Shown: positions 17,401 through 24,594 of the stretch, one piece after another | Position numbering within the stretch: position 1 is the stretch's first letter | Layout: each line of letters opens with the position of its first letter | Assembly (NCBI GenBank): GCA_903905735.1 | Contig: CAIVHU010000310.1 | Span: forward strand, 1 to 32,864 | Length of the DNA: 32,864 nucleotides | DNA from: an uncultured beta proteobacterium | GTDB taxonomy: Bacteria > Pseudomonadota > Gammaproteobacteria > Burkholderiales > Burkholderiaceae_C | Reading direction: 5' to 3' | The notes under the pieces: model-generated | Database searches by the model: none | What the model was told of the DNA's origin: nothing | The model's input: the letters and a program-made list of their open reading frames with translations, nothing else | Program-made: the position numbers and the translations under genes

Positions 17401-18050
17401 CCTGGCGCAAGCTTCTCGACGGTTTGCGCGCCTTTGCCGACAACCTTGAGGCCCTGAAAAAAGTGCCACAAGCCGCTGTCGCGCTGAGTGACCTGGAAAA
17501 GATCCGCGACAACCCCAAGCCCTACAGCCAGGTCAACCGCATCGAACCCCTGCTGGCCAGCGTCACCAGCATCAATGAAAGCCTGGCAGCCCAAAAGCGA
17601 GAAGCCGCCTTGTTGTCCATCGACAGCAAACTGGCTGAAGTGCAAACCAAGCTCAACGCGGTTACCGCCACACCGGATGTCTGCAACAAGGCTTTGCACG
17701 CACTGCAACAGCTCAAAGCCCGCATTGCCAGCCAAACCAGCATCGCCCAAATCCTTTACCTGCAAGGGCAGGGTGGTGATGCCATGGACGAAGCCATCAC
17801 CCTGATCGAAGCCGCAGCCGCCAAGCCCGTGCACCACGTGGACTCACAAGGCAATGTTGCGCAGCCGATTCACACCGGCCAGCCCTGTGTACCGCTGCCA
17901 GCCGCCAAACCCACCAAGGTGGTTCGTGCTGCTGATTTCTCTGCCAAGAGTTACCTGGAAACCGAAGCAGATGTTGAAGCCTTCGTCACCAAACTGAGAA
18001 CCGAGTTGTTAACCACGGTGCGTGCCGGTCAAAAGGCCCGTTTGCAATAA
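14436..18050 (+). CDS. brxC: BREX ATPase BrxC
   Basis: A 1204-residue P-loop ATPase. The ATG at 14436 gives MNIRELFVKPIDRPINGVIK, the standard BrxC opening; a TTG 12 bases upstream is possible but unneeded. Walker A is GFFGSGKSH at 75-83 (K81). Walker B is KVIFLVDEVGQF around 264-276, followed by a VTSQEDID-type sensor segment. The length equals the family norm of about 1200. The C-terminal 250 residues are helical and coiled-coil-like (LAAQKREAALLSIDSKLAEV). BrxC is an AAA-type ATPase of the BREX complex required for both exclusion and methylation. Downstream comes a toxin-antitoxin pair with its own promoter instead of pglX directly, which is the second cargo insertion point. Confidence 0.95.
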   Translation: MNIRELFVKPIDRPINGVIKADQMDAASVWQELEEYVVTQQIKEYLDKFFDAYLAAMDRPHDPAITDRMGVWVSGFFGSGKSHFIKILSYLLENIEAQNPLGGETRRAAAFFDDQKIKDPMLLANIQRAVQGSADVMLFNIDAKANKSDPDAILQVFLRVFNDKLGLSGDAPHIANMERHLISKGAFDAFKAAFVSTNGSSWEEQRDAVAFYRDDIITALAQSLKMSADSAAQWFDRAREDYRINIEGFAKIVNDYLATRPPQHKVIFLVDEVGQFIGTSSPLMLNLQTITEELGAKCKGRAWIIVTSQEDIDAAIGEDNQAKSQDFSKIQGRFHTRLSLASSNANEVIGIRLLAKTEAAQAALKDVFASKSDVINNQLSFVGNAVSLPNYTDSAVFSATYPFVPYQITLLQKIFESIRKVGATGKHLSKGERSLLDAFQSAAVRNAHHSTNVLVPLYDFYPSIESFIDGMAKRSIDEAPQNPGLQPYDSQLLKAMFLIRYIPDIVKPNIDNLATLCIDQIDADKLALKRKIQESLARLEQQRLVSRNGDLWFFLTNEERDVAREIGHVEVSAAEKSRLLADIIFEEILKGQTKVRHRDTKGDYEFNRLLDGAPWRQASHALSFEILTPLGDDYDKLQAAKCILRSSEGNGKAIVRLTEGDRLDIELALYQQIEKYIVSPKADQATPSLKRILGDRKDENRERRLRLVHQLSELITTGEFFALGQVVPIKAAGPDKVLDDLLNYLITNTYSKLPFLKVRQADPQAEIKAVLSADNLSTPGLGLNGDEGNALAIKELRDYLNLAASQTRVLLSDVVDRFAGIPWGWKPEWETVLLIARLFMAGEIKLMLEGSDLDPASAIEPLTKSARFKQVSILKRKVADASSLKRARELYKDLFQKLGRDEEDALVADFRTRLTEWQAELKGFVLTANTAHHPGKADIDAALTRIAQQLSTRDSFAFIEALLTAKDDWLDAADDIHDLVNFYKTQITAWRKLLDGLRAFADNLEALKKVPQAAVALSDLEKIRDNPKPYSQVNRIEPLLASVTSINESLAAQKREAALLSIDSKLAEVQTKLNAVTATPDVCNKALHALQQLKARIASQTSIAQILYLQGQGGDAMDEAITLIEAAAAKPVHHVDSQGNVAQPIHTGQPCVPLPAAKPTKVVRAADFSAKSYLETEADVEAFVTKLRTELLTTVRAGQKARLQ

Positions 18051-18055
18051 TTGTT

Positions 18056-18082
18056 TTTCTACAGAAATAAAAATGCTATATT
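18056..18082 (+). promoter_or_regulatory. Likely promoter and operator of the Xre/RES toxin-antitoxin pair
   Basis: The 66-base gap after brxC is AT-rich against GC-rich neighbours. It holds an extended -10 element, TGCTATATT (TG at 18074-18075, TATATT at 18077-18082; five of six consensus bases), with no good -35. Just upstream is an inverted repeat TTTCT-AC-AGAAA at 18056-18067, well placed for autorepression by the HTH antitoxin. A good ribosome binding site (GAGGGA, 18105-18110) precedes the antitoxin ATG. Elements are read from sequence; function is inferred. Confidence 0.5.
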
Positions 18083-18116
18083 GTTTCCAATGAAACTCTA
18101 AAACGAGGGATGCACC

Positions 18117-18497
18117 ATGACCGCCATCACATCCAAAGTGACCCAGCAGCCTGAAGCCGCTGCGGTGTTGAGCAAGGCCGTGGCTCGTGCTGCCGAGCGG
18201 CTGAACGTGTCCAAAGCCTTGTTGGCCAAGGTGCTGGGTGTGAGCGCCCCCACCGTCACCCGGCTCTATAACGGCAGCTACCAGCTCGACCCCAAGCGAA
18301 AAGAGTGGGACTTTGCCTTGCTCTTTGTGCGCGTGTTTCGCTCGTTGGACTCCATCGTGGGAGATGAGGCCACCGCCCGCAAGTGGTTGCTCAGCGACAA
18401 CCTGGGCCTGCAAGCCAAGCCGGTTGAACTCATTCGCCACACCGAAGGATTGGTCCGTGTCGTTCAGTACCTGGATGCCAGCCGCGCTCTCGTCTGA
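18117..18497 (+). CDS. Xre/MbcA/ParS-type antitoxin (DUF2384)
   Basis: A 126-residue protein. Residues about 30-60 form an Xre-like HTH (RLNVSKALLAKVLGVSAPTV, then TRLYNG). The C-terminal half is the toxin-binding domain of MbcA/ParS antitoxins (FALLFVRVFRSLDSIVGDEA, then ARKWLLSDNLGLQAKPVELI, ending LVRVVQYLDASRAL). These proteins neutralise RES toxins by covering the active site and repress their own operon. The toxin reading frame begins inside its last codons, consistent with a coupled antitoxin-toxin pair. Confidence 0.9.
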   Translation: MTAITSKVTQQPEAAAVLSKAVARAAERLNVSKALLAKVLGVSAPTVTRLYNGSYQLDPKRKEWDFALLFVRVFRSLDSIVGDEATARKWLLSDNLGLQAKPVELIRHTEGLVRVVQYLDASRALV

Positions 18498-19173
18498 GGC
18501 ACGGCCTTGGACCGGCTCCGTGTGGCGCATGGTGGAAGCCCAGCACACGGCATCCACCATGAAGATCGTTGACACCGACGACGAACAAAACCTGCTCGAA
18601 TCTCTACTGGAGAGCAGTAAACCCGCCCAACCCGCCGCCACCCAGGGGCTGGACTATCTGCTGGCCACACCGTTTCGCTACTACCCCTTGCGCGGTGGCT
18701 CCCGTTTCAGGGCCGTCACCGACCCCGGTGTGTTTTATGGCGCAGAGTCAGCGCGCACTGCCAGTGCCGAGCTGGGTTACTGGCGCTGGAAGTTTCTCAA
18801 AGATGCGGTGGATCTGGACAAACTGCAACCCGTGGCCCACACCGCCTTCAGCGCCGAGGTCAAAACCCAGGTGATCGATGTGCGCCTGCCGCCGTTCAGT
18901 GCGCAAGCCTCCGACTGGTCACATCCCACAGACTACAGCGCCACCCAAGCTCTGGCCCAGGTGGCGCGCACCGCACAGGTGGGTGGCATTCACTACACCT
19001 CGGTGCGTGACCCGCAGCCTGCCTGGTGCCTGGCCCTGCTCACACCAAAAGGGTTTGCCAAACCCAAACCCAATCCCTTGATGCAAACCTGGTGGCTGGC
19101 CGTGCATCAAGACGGCGTGACCTGGCGGCGTGACAACGCGTCCATGACGTTTTCTGCGGCGCCTTGGGGATGA
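18475..19173 (+). CDS. RES-domain toxin (NAD+-degrading)
   Basis: A 232-residue protein from the ATG at 18475, overlapping the antitoxin end by 23 bases; the exact start is uncertain because no clear ribosome binding site is seen, but homologous RES toxins begin just before a WRMVEAQHTASTMKIVD-like segment, which fits. RES features: the Arg region RYYPLRGGSRFRAV, the Glu in YGAESARTASAELGYWRW, and the Ser region GGIHYTSVRDP, giving the R-E-S triad. Family members (for example MbcT) break down NAD+ by phosphorolysis or hydrolysis and cause growth arrest or death. Its nesting between brxC and pglX suggests it guards or addicts the cell to the BREX locus. Confidence 0.88.
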   Translation: MPAALSSEARPWTGSVWRMVEAQHTASTMKIVDTDDEQNLLESLLESSKPAQPAATQGLDYLLATPFRYYPLRGGSRFRAVTDPGVFYGAESARTASAELGYWRWKFLKDAVDLDKLQPVAHTAFSAEVKTQVIDVRLPPFSAQASDWSHPTDYSATQALAQVARTAQVGGIHYTSVRDPQPAWCLALLTPKGFAKPKPNPLMQTWWLAVHQDGVTWRRDNASMTFSAAPWG

Positions 19174-19220
19174 GGACACTTCCACACCATGCCCTTCACC
19201 ACACAGGTCACTGCATATTC

Positions 19221-19277
19221 AATAGCTACTTGCGCAGCATCCGCAAGGGCTAGAGCCTGATTTTTTATAAAAAATTA
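19221..19277. repeat. Intergenic hairpin element resembling a dispersed Comamonadaceae repeat
   Basis: Between the toxin and pglX lies AATAGCTACTTGCGCAGC..., with arms CTTGCG (19229-19234) and CGCAAG (19242-19247) and an outer pair TAGC (19223-19226) / GCTA (19249-19252), followed by GAGCCTGATTTTTTATAAA. I recognise this 'TAGCT..TTGCGC...GCAAG.GCTAGAG.CTGATTTT' layout as a short REP-like sequence common in intergenic regions of Comamonadaceae; this is memory, not a search. The stem-loop with a following T-run (TTTTTT, 19261-19266) could also act as a rho-independent-like terminator of the toxin gene. It supports the host assignment. Confidence 0.5.
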
Positions 19278-19279
19278 CC

Positions 19280-22200
19280 ATGAACAAAGCCGCCCTCAAG
19301 TCCTACGCCCCCCAAGCCCGCAAGGACTTCATCTCAGCGGTCACTGCCCGTGCCAACCTGCTGGGCCTGTCTGAAAAGGCCGGTGCGCTGGATGTCGCCC
19401 CAGCGCAGCCGCAAGGCGATGTGGTGGTCATTGCTGGCCAAGCCTGGCCCATCAAAGTGCAGGCCCAGCGCGAGCAACTTGCCCGGCGCATCCGCAAAGA
19501 CGGCTTTGCCCACACCATGGAAGCCGTGGCCTACACCTGGTTCAACCGTTTTGCCGCACTGCGCTACATGGAGCTGCACGACTACCTTGGCCACGGCCAC
19601 CGGGCCTTGTCCAGCAGTGCAGGGGGGCTGCCCGACATCCTGACGCATGCAGCTGACCTGGCCGACCCGCAGTCTGCCCACCCCTTGCCCGGTCTGAACC
19701 AGGCGAAAGTGCTGGAACTCAAACTCGCTGGCACCCAAGATGGCGAGCTGTACCGCATGCTGCTGGTGGCCCAGTGCAACGTCTTGTCCCGCGCCATGCC
19801 CTTTTTGTTTGAGCGCATTGACGACGACTCCGAGCTGCTGCTGCCCGACAACCTGCTGCGCAGCGACTCCGTCATTGCCAAACTGATAGCAGCCATCCCT
19901 GAAGAAGACTGGGCCGAGGTCGAAATCATCGGATGGCTGTACCAGTTCTACATCAGTGAGAAGAAGGACCAGGTCATCGGCAAGGTGGTCAAAAGCGAAG
20001 ACATCCCCGCAGCCACCCAGCTCTTCACGCCCAACTGGATCGTGCAATACCTGGTGCAAAACAGCGTGGGCCGCCTGTGGCTGATGGCCAACCCGCAAAG
20101 CACCTTGGCAGGTGAGTGGCCGTACTACATCACCCCGGCAGAGCAAACGCCCGAGGTGCAAGCCCAGCTTGATGCCCTCATCCAGACCCGCGTGCGGGAA
20201 GACGGCGACACCCTCAACCCCGAATCCATCACCGTCTTGGACCCGGCTTGTGGCAGCGGCCACATTCTGGTGGTGGCCTATGACGTGCTCAAGGCCATTT
20301 ACCTGGAGCGCGGCTACCAACCCAGAGCCATTCCGCGCCTGATCCTGGAAAAGAACCTTTTTGGTTTGGACATTGACGACCGCGCCGCCCAAATGGCCGG
20401 CTTTGCCTTGCTGATGAAAGCCCGCGCCGACGACCGCCGCCTGTTCACTGCCACGGACGATGCCGGCAACCTGCAGCCGACCAAGCTCAACGTGCTGAGC
20501 TTGCAGACAAGCAAGGGCCTGAGCGTGGACGAACTTGCCACCCACTTGGCCCCGTTCAACGTGCAGCGCGCCACCATCACGGCACTGGTGGACACCTTTG
20601 AACACGCCAAAACCTTTGGCTCGCTGATCCAGATTCCCTATGCGCTAAAGACGCATCTGGCTGTGTTGCCGCAGGTGCTGGCCTTGGTCCGCCAGAGTGG
20701 GGATATGTATGCCAGTGCGGCGGCGGATGATTTGCTGCCGTTGGTGCAGCAGGCGCAGGTGCTGGCGATGCAGTTTGATGCGGTGGTGGCGAATCCGCCA
20801 TATATGGGCGGCAAGGGAATGAACCCGATCTTGAAGGACTTTGCAAAAGAGATATTTCCTGACAGTAAATTGGATTTGTTCTCGATGTTCATGGAACGGG
20901 GCTTTGCATTGTGCAAACCAAGCGGATTCAACAGCTTCGTAACGATGCAGAGTTGGATGTTCCTGTCTTCATTTGAAGTGATTCGCGAAAGGTTGCTGCG
21001 GGAACGAACGATTCAAACTATGGTTCAGCTTGGGGCGAGGGCCTTTAGTGAGATTTCAGGCGAAGTTGTACAAACAACAGCGTTTGTCTTTCAAGCGCAA
21101 TACGTCCAACGTCACACGCCGGCATTTTTTCGATTGGTCGAAGGGACTGAAGATCAAAAGCAAGCGGCCCTTCTAGCAAAGCAACACCGTTTTAGTGCGA
21201 TAGCACAAGACGATTTCAAGAAGATTCCGGGAAGTCCTTTGGCCTACTGGGTAAGTGAGAAAGTTATTTCGTCGTTCGTGGAGAGTAAATCAATAGATCA
21301 GTTTTCGACGTTCAAACAGGGGATGGCTACTTCAGACAACGAGCGTTTTTTACGTCTGTGGCATGAGGTTGATTTCTCTACGGCGGAATTGAATTGTCAA
21401 AATTCGGATGACTTGCACCGTTCGATGCAGAAATGGTTTCCGTATAACAAGGGTGGTTCTTACCGGAAATGGTACGGAAACAATGAGTTCTTCGTAAATT
21501 GGCAGAGCGATGGTGAGGAAATGAAGGCATTTACTGCCACCCTGCCACAGGGTACGTGGGTCAGGCTCAAAAGTCGCGAGTATTACTGTCTTCCAAACAT
21601 TACTTATTCTGGCTTGTCGAGCGGAGATTTTGGCTGCCGATTGAGTGAGCCTGGTTTTCTCTTCGACACAAAAGGATCCTGCATCTTTGCAGAGAGTCAA
21701 GATCAACTCTTTGAGTTGAGTGCTCTTCTCAATTCAAAAGTTTGTCAGCTCTTCCTAAACATACTTTGCCCGACTCTCGACTACAGCATGGTCGGCGTGA
21801 AAAAGCTTCCGACATTAATTGTCAAAGAAACTGTTGAGGCGGCAAGGATAGCTCAATCGGTCGCTAAATCCGACTGGGACAGTTCGGAAATCTCTTGGGG
21901 ATTTTCAGTCATGGATTTGTGCTTAAGGGACCATGGCCGATTGGAGGCGGCGTGGAATTCATGGTCGGCAAAGTGCGAGTCTAATTTGGCTAACCTCAAG
22001 AGTATTGAGGAAGAAAACAACCGTATCTTCATCAACGCCTACGGTCTCCAAGACGAACTCTCCCCCGAAGTCCCCGAATCCCAAATCACCTTGGCCCGCG
22101 CCGACCGAGAAAAAGATTGCCAACGCCTGATCTCCTATGCCATCGGCTGCATGATGGGCCGCTACAGCCTCGACGAGCCCGGCCTGATCTACGCCCACGC

Positions 22201-22861
22201 AGGTAATGTCGGGTTTGATGCCAGCCGCTATATCCAATTCCCCGCAGATGCCGACGGCATCGTCCCCATCACCGACGAAATCTGGTTTGCCGACGATGCC
22301 TGCAACCGCATTCGCGAATTCCTGCGCGCCGTCTGGGGTCTAGAAACCCTGGAAGAAAACATGGCATGGCTGGCCGAGAGCCTGGGCACCAAAGCATCTG
22401 AGACCCCAGACGAGACCATCCGCCGCTACATCGCCGACAAGTTCTTCAAAGACCACCTGCAAACCTATAAAAAGCGCCCCATCTACTGGCTCTTCAGCAG
22501 CGGCAAACAAGGCGCCTTCCAGGCACTGGTCTATCTGCATCGCTACCACGAGGGCACACTCGCCCGCATGCGCGCTGAATACGTCGTGCCCCTCACCGGC
22601 AAAATCCAAAGCCGCATCGAAATGCTGTTCAAGGATGCCGCAGCCGCCAGCAGCACCGCCGCGCGCAACAAGCTGGCCAAAGAAATCGACAAGCTCAAAA
22701 AGAAGCACGCTGAGCTACTGGCCTACGACGAACAACTGCGCCACTACGCCGATATGCGCATCACCTTGGATCTGGATGAGGGGGTGAAGGTGAACTATGG
22801 CAAGTTTGGGGATTTGCTCGATAGCGTGAAGGTGGTGACGGGGGGTGCGGGGGATGAGTAA
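19280..22861 (+). CDS. pglX: BREX adenine-specific DNA methyltransferase PglX
   Basis: A 1193-residue class I methyltransferase. Opening MNKAALKSYAPQARKDFISA is typical of PglX. SAM motif I is DPACGSGHI at about 321-329, then KNLFGLDIDDRAAQMA; the catalytic motif IV is NPPYMGGKG with N505-P-P-Y508, marking an N6-adenine enzyme. The middle-to-C-terminal half carries the target-recognition region, and the end (HYADMRITLDLDEGVKVNYG) is the conserved tail. PglX methylates host DNA at a non-palindromic site and marks self. From about 20830 to 22020 base composition and codon choice drop to a more AT-rich style, then return sharply to GC-rich, suggesting replacement of the specificity segment. Copies of its 3' end recur downstream at 24268-24294 and 24436-24594. 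Confidence 0.95.
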   Translation: MNKAALKSYAPQARKDFISAVTARANLLGLSEKAGALDVAPAQPQGDVVVIAGQAWPIKVQAQREQLARRIRKDGFAHTMEAVAYTWFNRFAALRYMELHDYLGHGHRALSSSAGGLPDILTHAADLADPQSAHPLPGLNQAKVLELKLAGTQDGELYRMLLVAQCNVLSRAMPFLFERIDDDSELLLPDNLLRSDSVIAKLIAAIPEEDWAEVEIIGWLYQFYISEKKDQVIGKVVKSEDIPAATQLFTPNWIVQYLVQNSVGRLWLMANPQSTLAGEWPYYITPAEQTPEVQAQLDALIQTRVREDGDTLNPESITVLDPACGSGHILVVAYDVLKAIYLERGYQPRAIPRLILEKNLFGLDIDDRAAQMAGFALLMKARADDRRLFTATDDAGNLQPTKLNVLSLQTSKGLSVDELATHLAPFNVQRATITALVDTFEHAKTFGSLIQIPYALKTHLAVLPQVLALVRQSGDMYASAAADDLLPLVQQAQVLAMQFDAVVANPPYMGGKGMNPILKDFAKEIFPDSKLDLFSMFMERGFALCKPSGFNSFVTMQSWMFLSSFEVIRERLLRERTIQTMVQLGARAFSEISGEVVQTTAFVFQAQYVQRHTPAFFRLVEGTEDQKQAALLAKQHRFSAIAQDDFKKIPGSPLAYWVSEKVISSFVESKSIDQFSTFKQGMATSDNERFLRLWHEVDFSTAELNCQNSDDLHRSMQKWFPYNKGGSYRKWYGNNEFFVNWQSDGEEMKAFTATLPQGTWVRLKSREYYCLPNITYSGLSSGDFGCRLSEPGFLFDTKGSCIFAESQDQLFELSALLNSKVCQLFLNILCPTLDYSMVGVKKLPTLIVKETVEAARIAQSVAKSDWDSSEISWGFSVMDLCLRDHGRLEAAWNSWSAKCESNLANLKSIEEENNRIFINAYGLQDELSPEVPESQITLARADREKDCQRLISYAIGCMMGRYSLDEPGLIYAHAGNVGFDASRYIQFPADADGIVPITDEIWFADDACNRIREFLRAVWGLETLEENMAWLAESLGTKASETPDETIRRYIADKFFKDHLQTYKKRPIYWLFSSGKQGAFQALVYLHRYHEGTLARMRAEYVVPLTGKIQSRIEMLFKDAAAASSTAARNKLAKEIDKLKKKHAELLAYDEQLRHYADMRITLDLDEGVKVNYGKFGDLLDSVKVVTGGAGDE

Positions 22862-23052
22862 GCCCTTCACACCGACGAATGAACGACCTTCGCGGTGATC
22901 GGTTTTGCAAGACAACTTTCTAGCTCAATGGGAACTAGCAATGATCGGGAGAAGGTGATGGGTAACAAGCTCAAGAGTGCGGATTTCCTTTCTCAACGTT
23001 AGCGCGTAGACAGACAACGCAAGCGATATTTCTGAAAACATGGAGCAGAGCG
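22854..23052. other. pglX/BRCT-gene junction with a 14-codon gene start remnant
   Basis: An ATG at 22854 overlaps the pglX stop (ATGAGTAA) and opens MSKPFTPTNERPSR before a stop at 22898. The same junction, GATGAGTAAGCCC, recurs at 22853-22865 and 24286-24298; at the second site it starts a longer frame (MSKPIRYEDRYG). So this looks like the decapitated start of the gene that originally followed pglX. The remaining 150 bases hold no gene I can support; GGAG at 23042-23045 is the ribosome binding site of the BRCT gene. Confidence 0.5.
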
Positions 23053-24243
23053 ATGAATAACAAATCAAAGATTACCGAATTGCCGGCTAAACCCGTAACA
23101 GCGAAGACAATTTGCATTAGCGGCAAACTGCCAAGCGGGCGGAAGAAGATGGACTATCTGGCTCCGCTCTTAGCGGTTGGAATTGAGTTGGTTGACGATG
23201 TCTTCGATGGATTGACTTACCTTGTGCTGGCTGATCCGAACTTGAGCACTGCCAAATCTCAGAAGGCTATTAAGTTGGGAGTCCAAGTCATTTCAGAAAG
23301 CGAGCTAATAGGTCTGACACAAGACGACCCTGCATCGGGTGATGCGCCAGTCAAGGTCAGAGGCAGCCCAAAGCTGAAGCCGCCAAAGGAATTCATCGAG
23401 CTGACAAGGCTTTGGAAGGAAATTAGACATTCATTGATAAATGTTGATGACGTGGACGACTACGACGAAGACATCATCGACTATTACCAATCTCGGATTG
23501 ATGCCAGTTGTTATGCATTCGAACCACTTCTAGCTGAAAAGGCTCCGTCAGAAATTGACCGCCTGGGTGATGTTCTTTGTGGGCCAATTTACACATGTGA
23601 AGATTTTGAATGGCCGGTGGAATCCGGTCATCCTATGGTTCCGATCATCCAACTAGATCTCTCGCGTTGCAGCGAGCTTGGACAAATCGATTTGGGCACA
23701 GGATTGCTTCAAGTCTTTATAGGGCATGCAAAATTTCTTGGGGAAGAGGCGTTCATTCGGGTAATTCCAAAAGAAAAAGTGCAACTTAGCAAGCTGTTGC
23801 CGGTGCCCCGATTTGATCCAAGCATCAAGGCATTTGTCGAGATTGATTGGGCGAGAACTTTAGAAGATTCAGATGGTACGGCCTTTCCTGCTTTGCAGAT
23901 CCAGAGTTACTCGGATCCAAAATTCACTATGCCGCTGATGTCACGATTGGGTGAGGACAATGATCTTGATAAGTTGTTGACGCTGAGGGTATTACCAGAT
24001 GAGGTGATTGATCGCTTTAACTCACTTATAGGAGAGTGTGCCGAGAAGTTTGATGCTTGTGGATTCCATTTGTTTGGAACGTTTGACCCCATTCAGTACA
24101 CTGCTTCCGAACGCCCCAAACCATTATTTTGTTTTGAAAGTGAGCACGGATTCAACTGGGGTGATGGGAACGGACAAATTTTCTTTGAAAAGGGAAAACA
24201 ATCAAAATTGATGCGTTTTTTCTTAGACTGGAGTTGCTATTGA
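23053..24243 (+). CDS. BRCT domain plus DUF1963/YwqG-like protein
   Basis: A 396-residue protein. Residues 14-95 are a BRCT domain (ICISGKLPSGRKKMDYLAPL, then GLTYLVLADPNLSTAKSQKA, KLGVQVISESELI) that is close to the BRCT of the ligase at 9235 (CISGKLPSGKKK, GLTYLVLADP, KLGIPVISEDAL). Residues about 165-396 resemble DUF1963/YwqG proteins: GPIYTCEDFEWPVESGHPM, IQLDLSRC, GLLQVFIG, and the closing WGDGNGQIFFE. The function of DUF1963 is unknown. Start: GGAG 7 bases upstream. It interrupts the normal pglX-to-next-gene junction and is flanked by repeats of that junction, so it is a late insertion. The shared BRCT type suggests it cooperates with the ligase. Confidence 0.75.
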   Translation: MNNKSKITELPAKPVTAKTICISGKLPSGRKKMDYLAPLLAVGIELVDDVFDGLTYLVLADPNLSTAKSQKAIKLGVQVISESELIGLTQDDPASGDAPVKVRGSPKLKPPKEFIELTRLWKEIRHSLINVDDVDDYDEDIIDYYQSRIDASCYAFEPLLAEKAPSEIDRLGDVLCGPIYTCEDFEWPVESGHPMVPIIQLDLSRCSELGQIDLGTGLLQVFIGHAKFLGEEAFIRVIPKEKVQLSKLLPVPRFDPSIKAFVEIDWARTLEDSDGTAFPALQIQSYSDPKFTMPLMSRLGEDNDLDKLLTLRVLPDEVIDRFNSLIGECAEKFDACGFHLFGTFDPIQYTASERPKPLFCFESEHGFNWGDGNGQIFFEKGKQSKLMRFFLDWSCY

Positions 24244-24267
24244 GAACGTCCAAGTCCGTTTCGAATA

Positions 24268-24294
24268 GTTACTGGTGGGTCTGGAGATGAGTAA
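24268..24294 (+). repeat. Duplicate of the last nine codons of pglX
   Basis: In frame these bases read VTGGSGDE then stop, matching the pglX end VTGGAGDE-stop at 22835-22861. The ATGAGTAAGCCC that follows overlaps the stop exactly as it does after the intact pglX. It is too short to be a gene; it is the left edge of a duplicated pglX/downstream-gene junction. Confidence 0.7.
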
Positions 24295-24424
24295 GCCCAT
24301 TCGGTATGAGGATAGATACGGCCTTTTCTTGGACATCCTGGGGTTCAAGGAAGTTGTGGAGCCGTCGGCACTGCCAGGGCCAACGCGGTTAGAACGGGAC
24401 ATCCCGCCGGTGGTAGCAGCATGA
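24287..24424 (+). pseudogene. Truncated N-terminus of a 'DILGFK'-type protein
   Basis: A 45-codon frame starting MSKPIRYEDRYGLFLDILGF then KEVVE, after which the sequence becomes unrelated (PSALPGPTRLERDIPPVVAA) and stops. 'R..LF.DILGFK..V' is the first strand and helix of a family of defence-associated proteins whose start looks like a class III cyclase fold; a full member would be 200 residues or more. Its start overlaps the small pglX tail copy, so it was once the gene directly after a pglX. Now it is only a relic; a CGGGA-CA-TCCCG hairpin at 24395-24406 lies in the foreign part. Confidence 0.6.
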
Positions 24425-24435
24425 TTTTTTTGGCT

Positions 24436-24594
24436 CGAAAAACGGAATTGCTCGCGTATAGAGAGAAACTGAGCCACTACGCCGACATGCGCATCACCCT
24501 GGATCTGGATGACGGGGTGAAGGTGAACTATGGCAAGTTTGGCGATTTGCTGGCGGAGGTGAAGGCGGTTACGGGTGGGACCAACGATGACTGA
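24436..24594 (+). pseudogene. Second pglX 3'-end remnant
   Basis: The frame ending at 24594 reads ...LLAYREKLSHYADMRITLDL, DDGVKVNYGKFGDLLAEVKA, VTGGTNDD, matching the intact PglX tail LLAYDEQLRHYADMRITLDL... By hand alignment, 24475-24573 differs from 22742-22840 at about 12 of 99 bases with no gaps. The frame can be opened from an ATG at 24421 (57 residues) but that start is junction sequence. It cannot encode a methyltransferase. It is evidence for a former second or different pglX allele, or for a recombination event that duplicated the gene's end. Confidence 0.85.

Noticed and set aside
17028..17837. 269-codon minus-strand open frame
   Set aside because: Antisense to brxC with the same artefactual Gly/Val/Gln-rich composition.
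19334..20605. 423-codon minus-strand open frame
   Set aside because: Fully antisense to the methyltransferase part of pglX; low-complexity His/Gln/Val/Gly composition and no ribosome binding site.
24475..24573. pglX tail copies considered as an inverted or CRISPR-like repeat array
   Set aside because: The copies are direct, unequal in length, lack spacers of constant size and encode the PglX C-terminus; no CRISPR array is present in the window.
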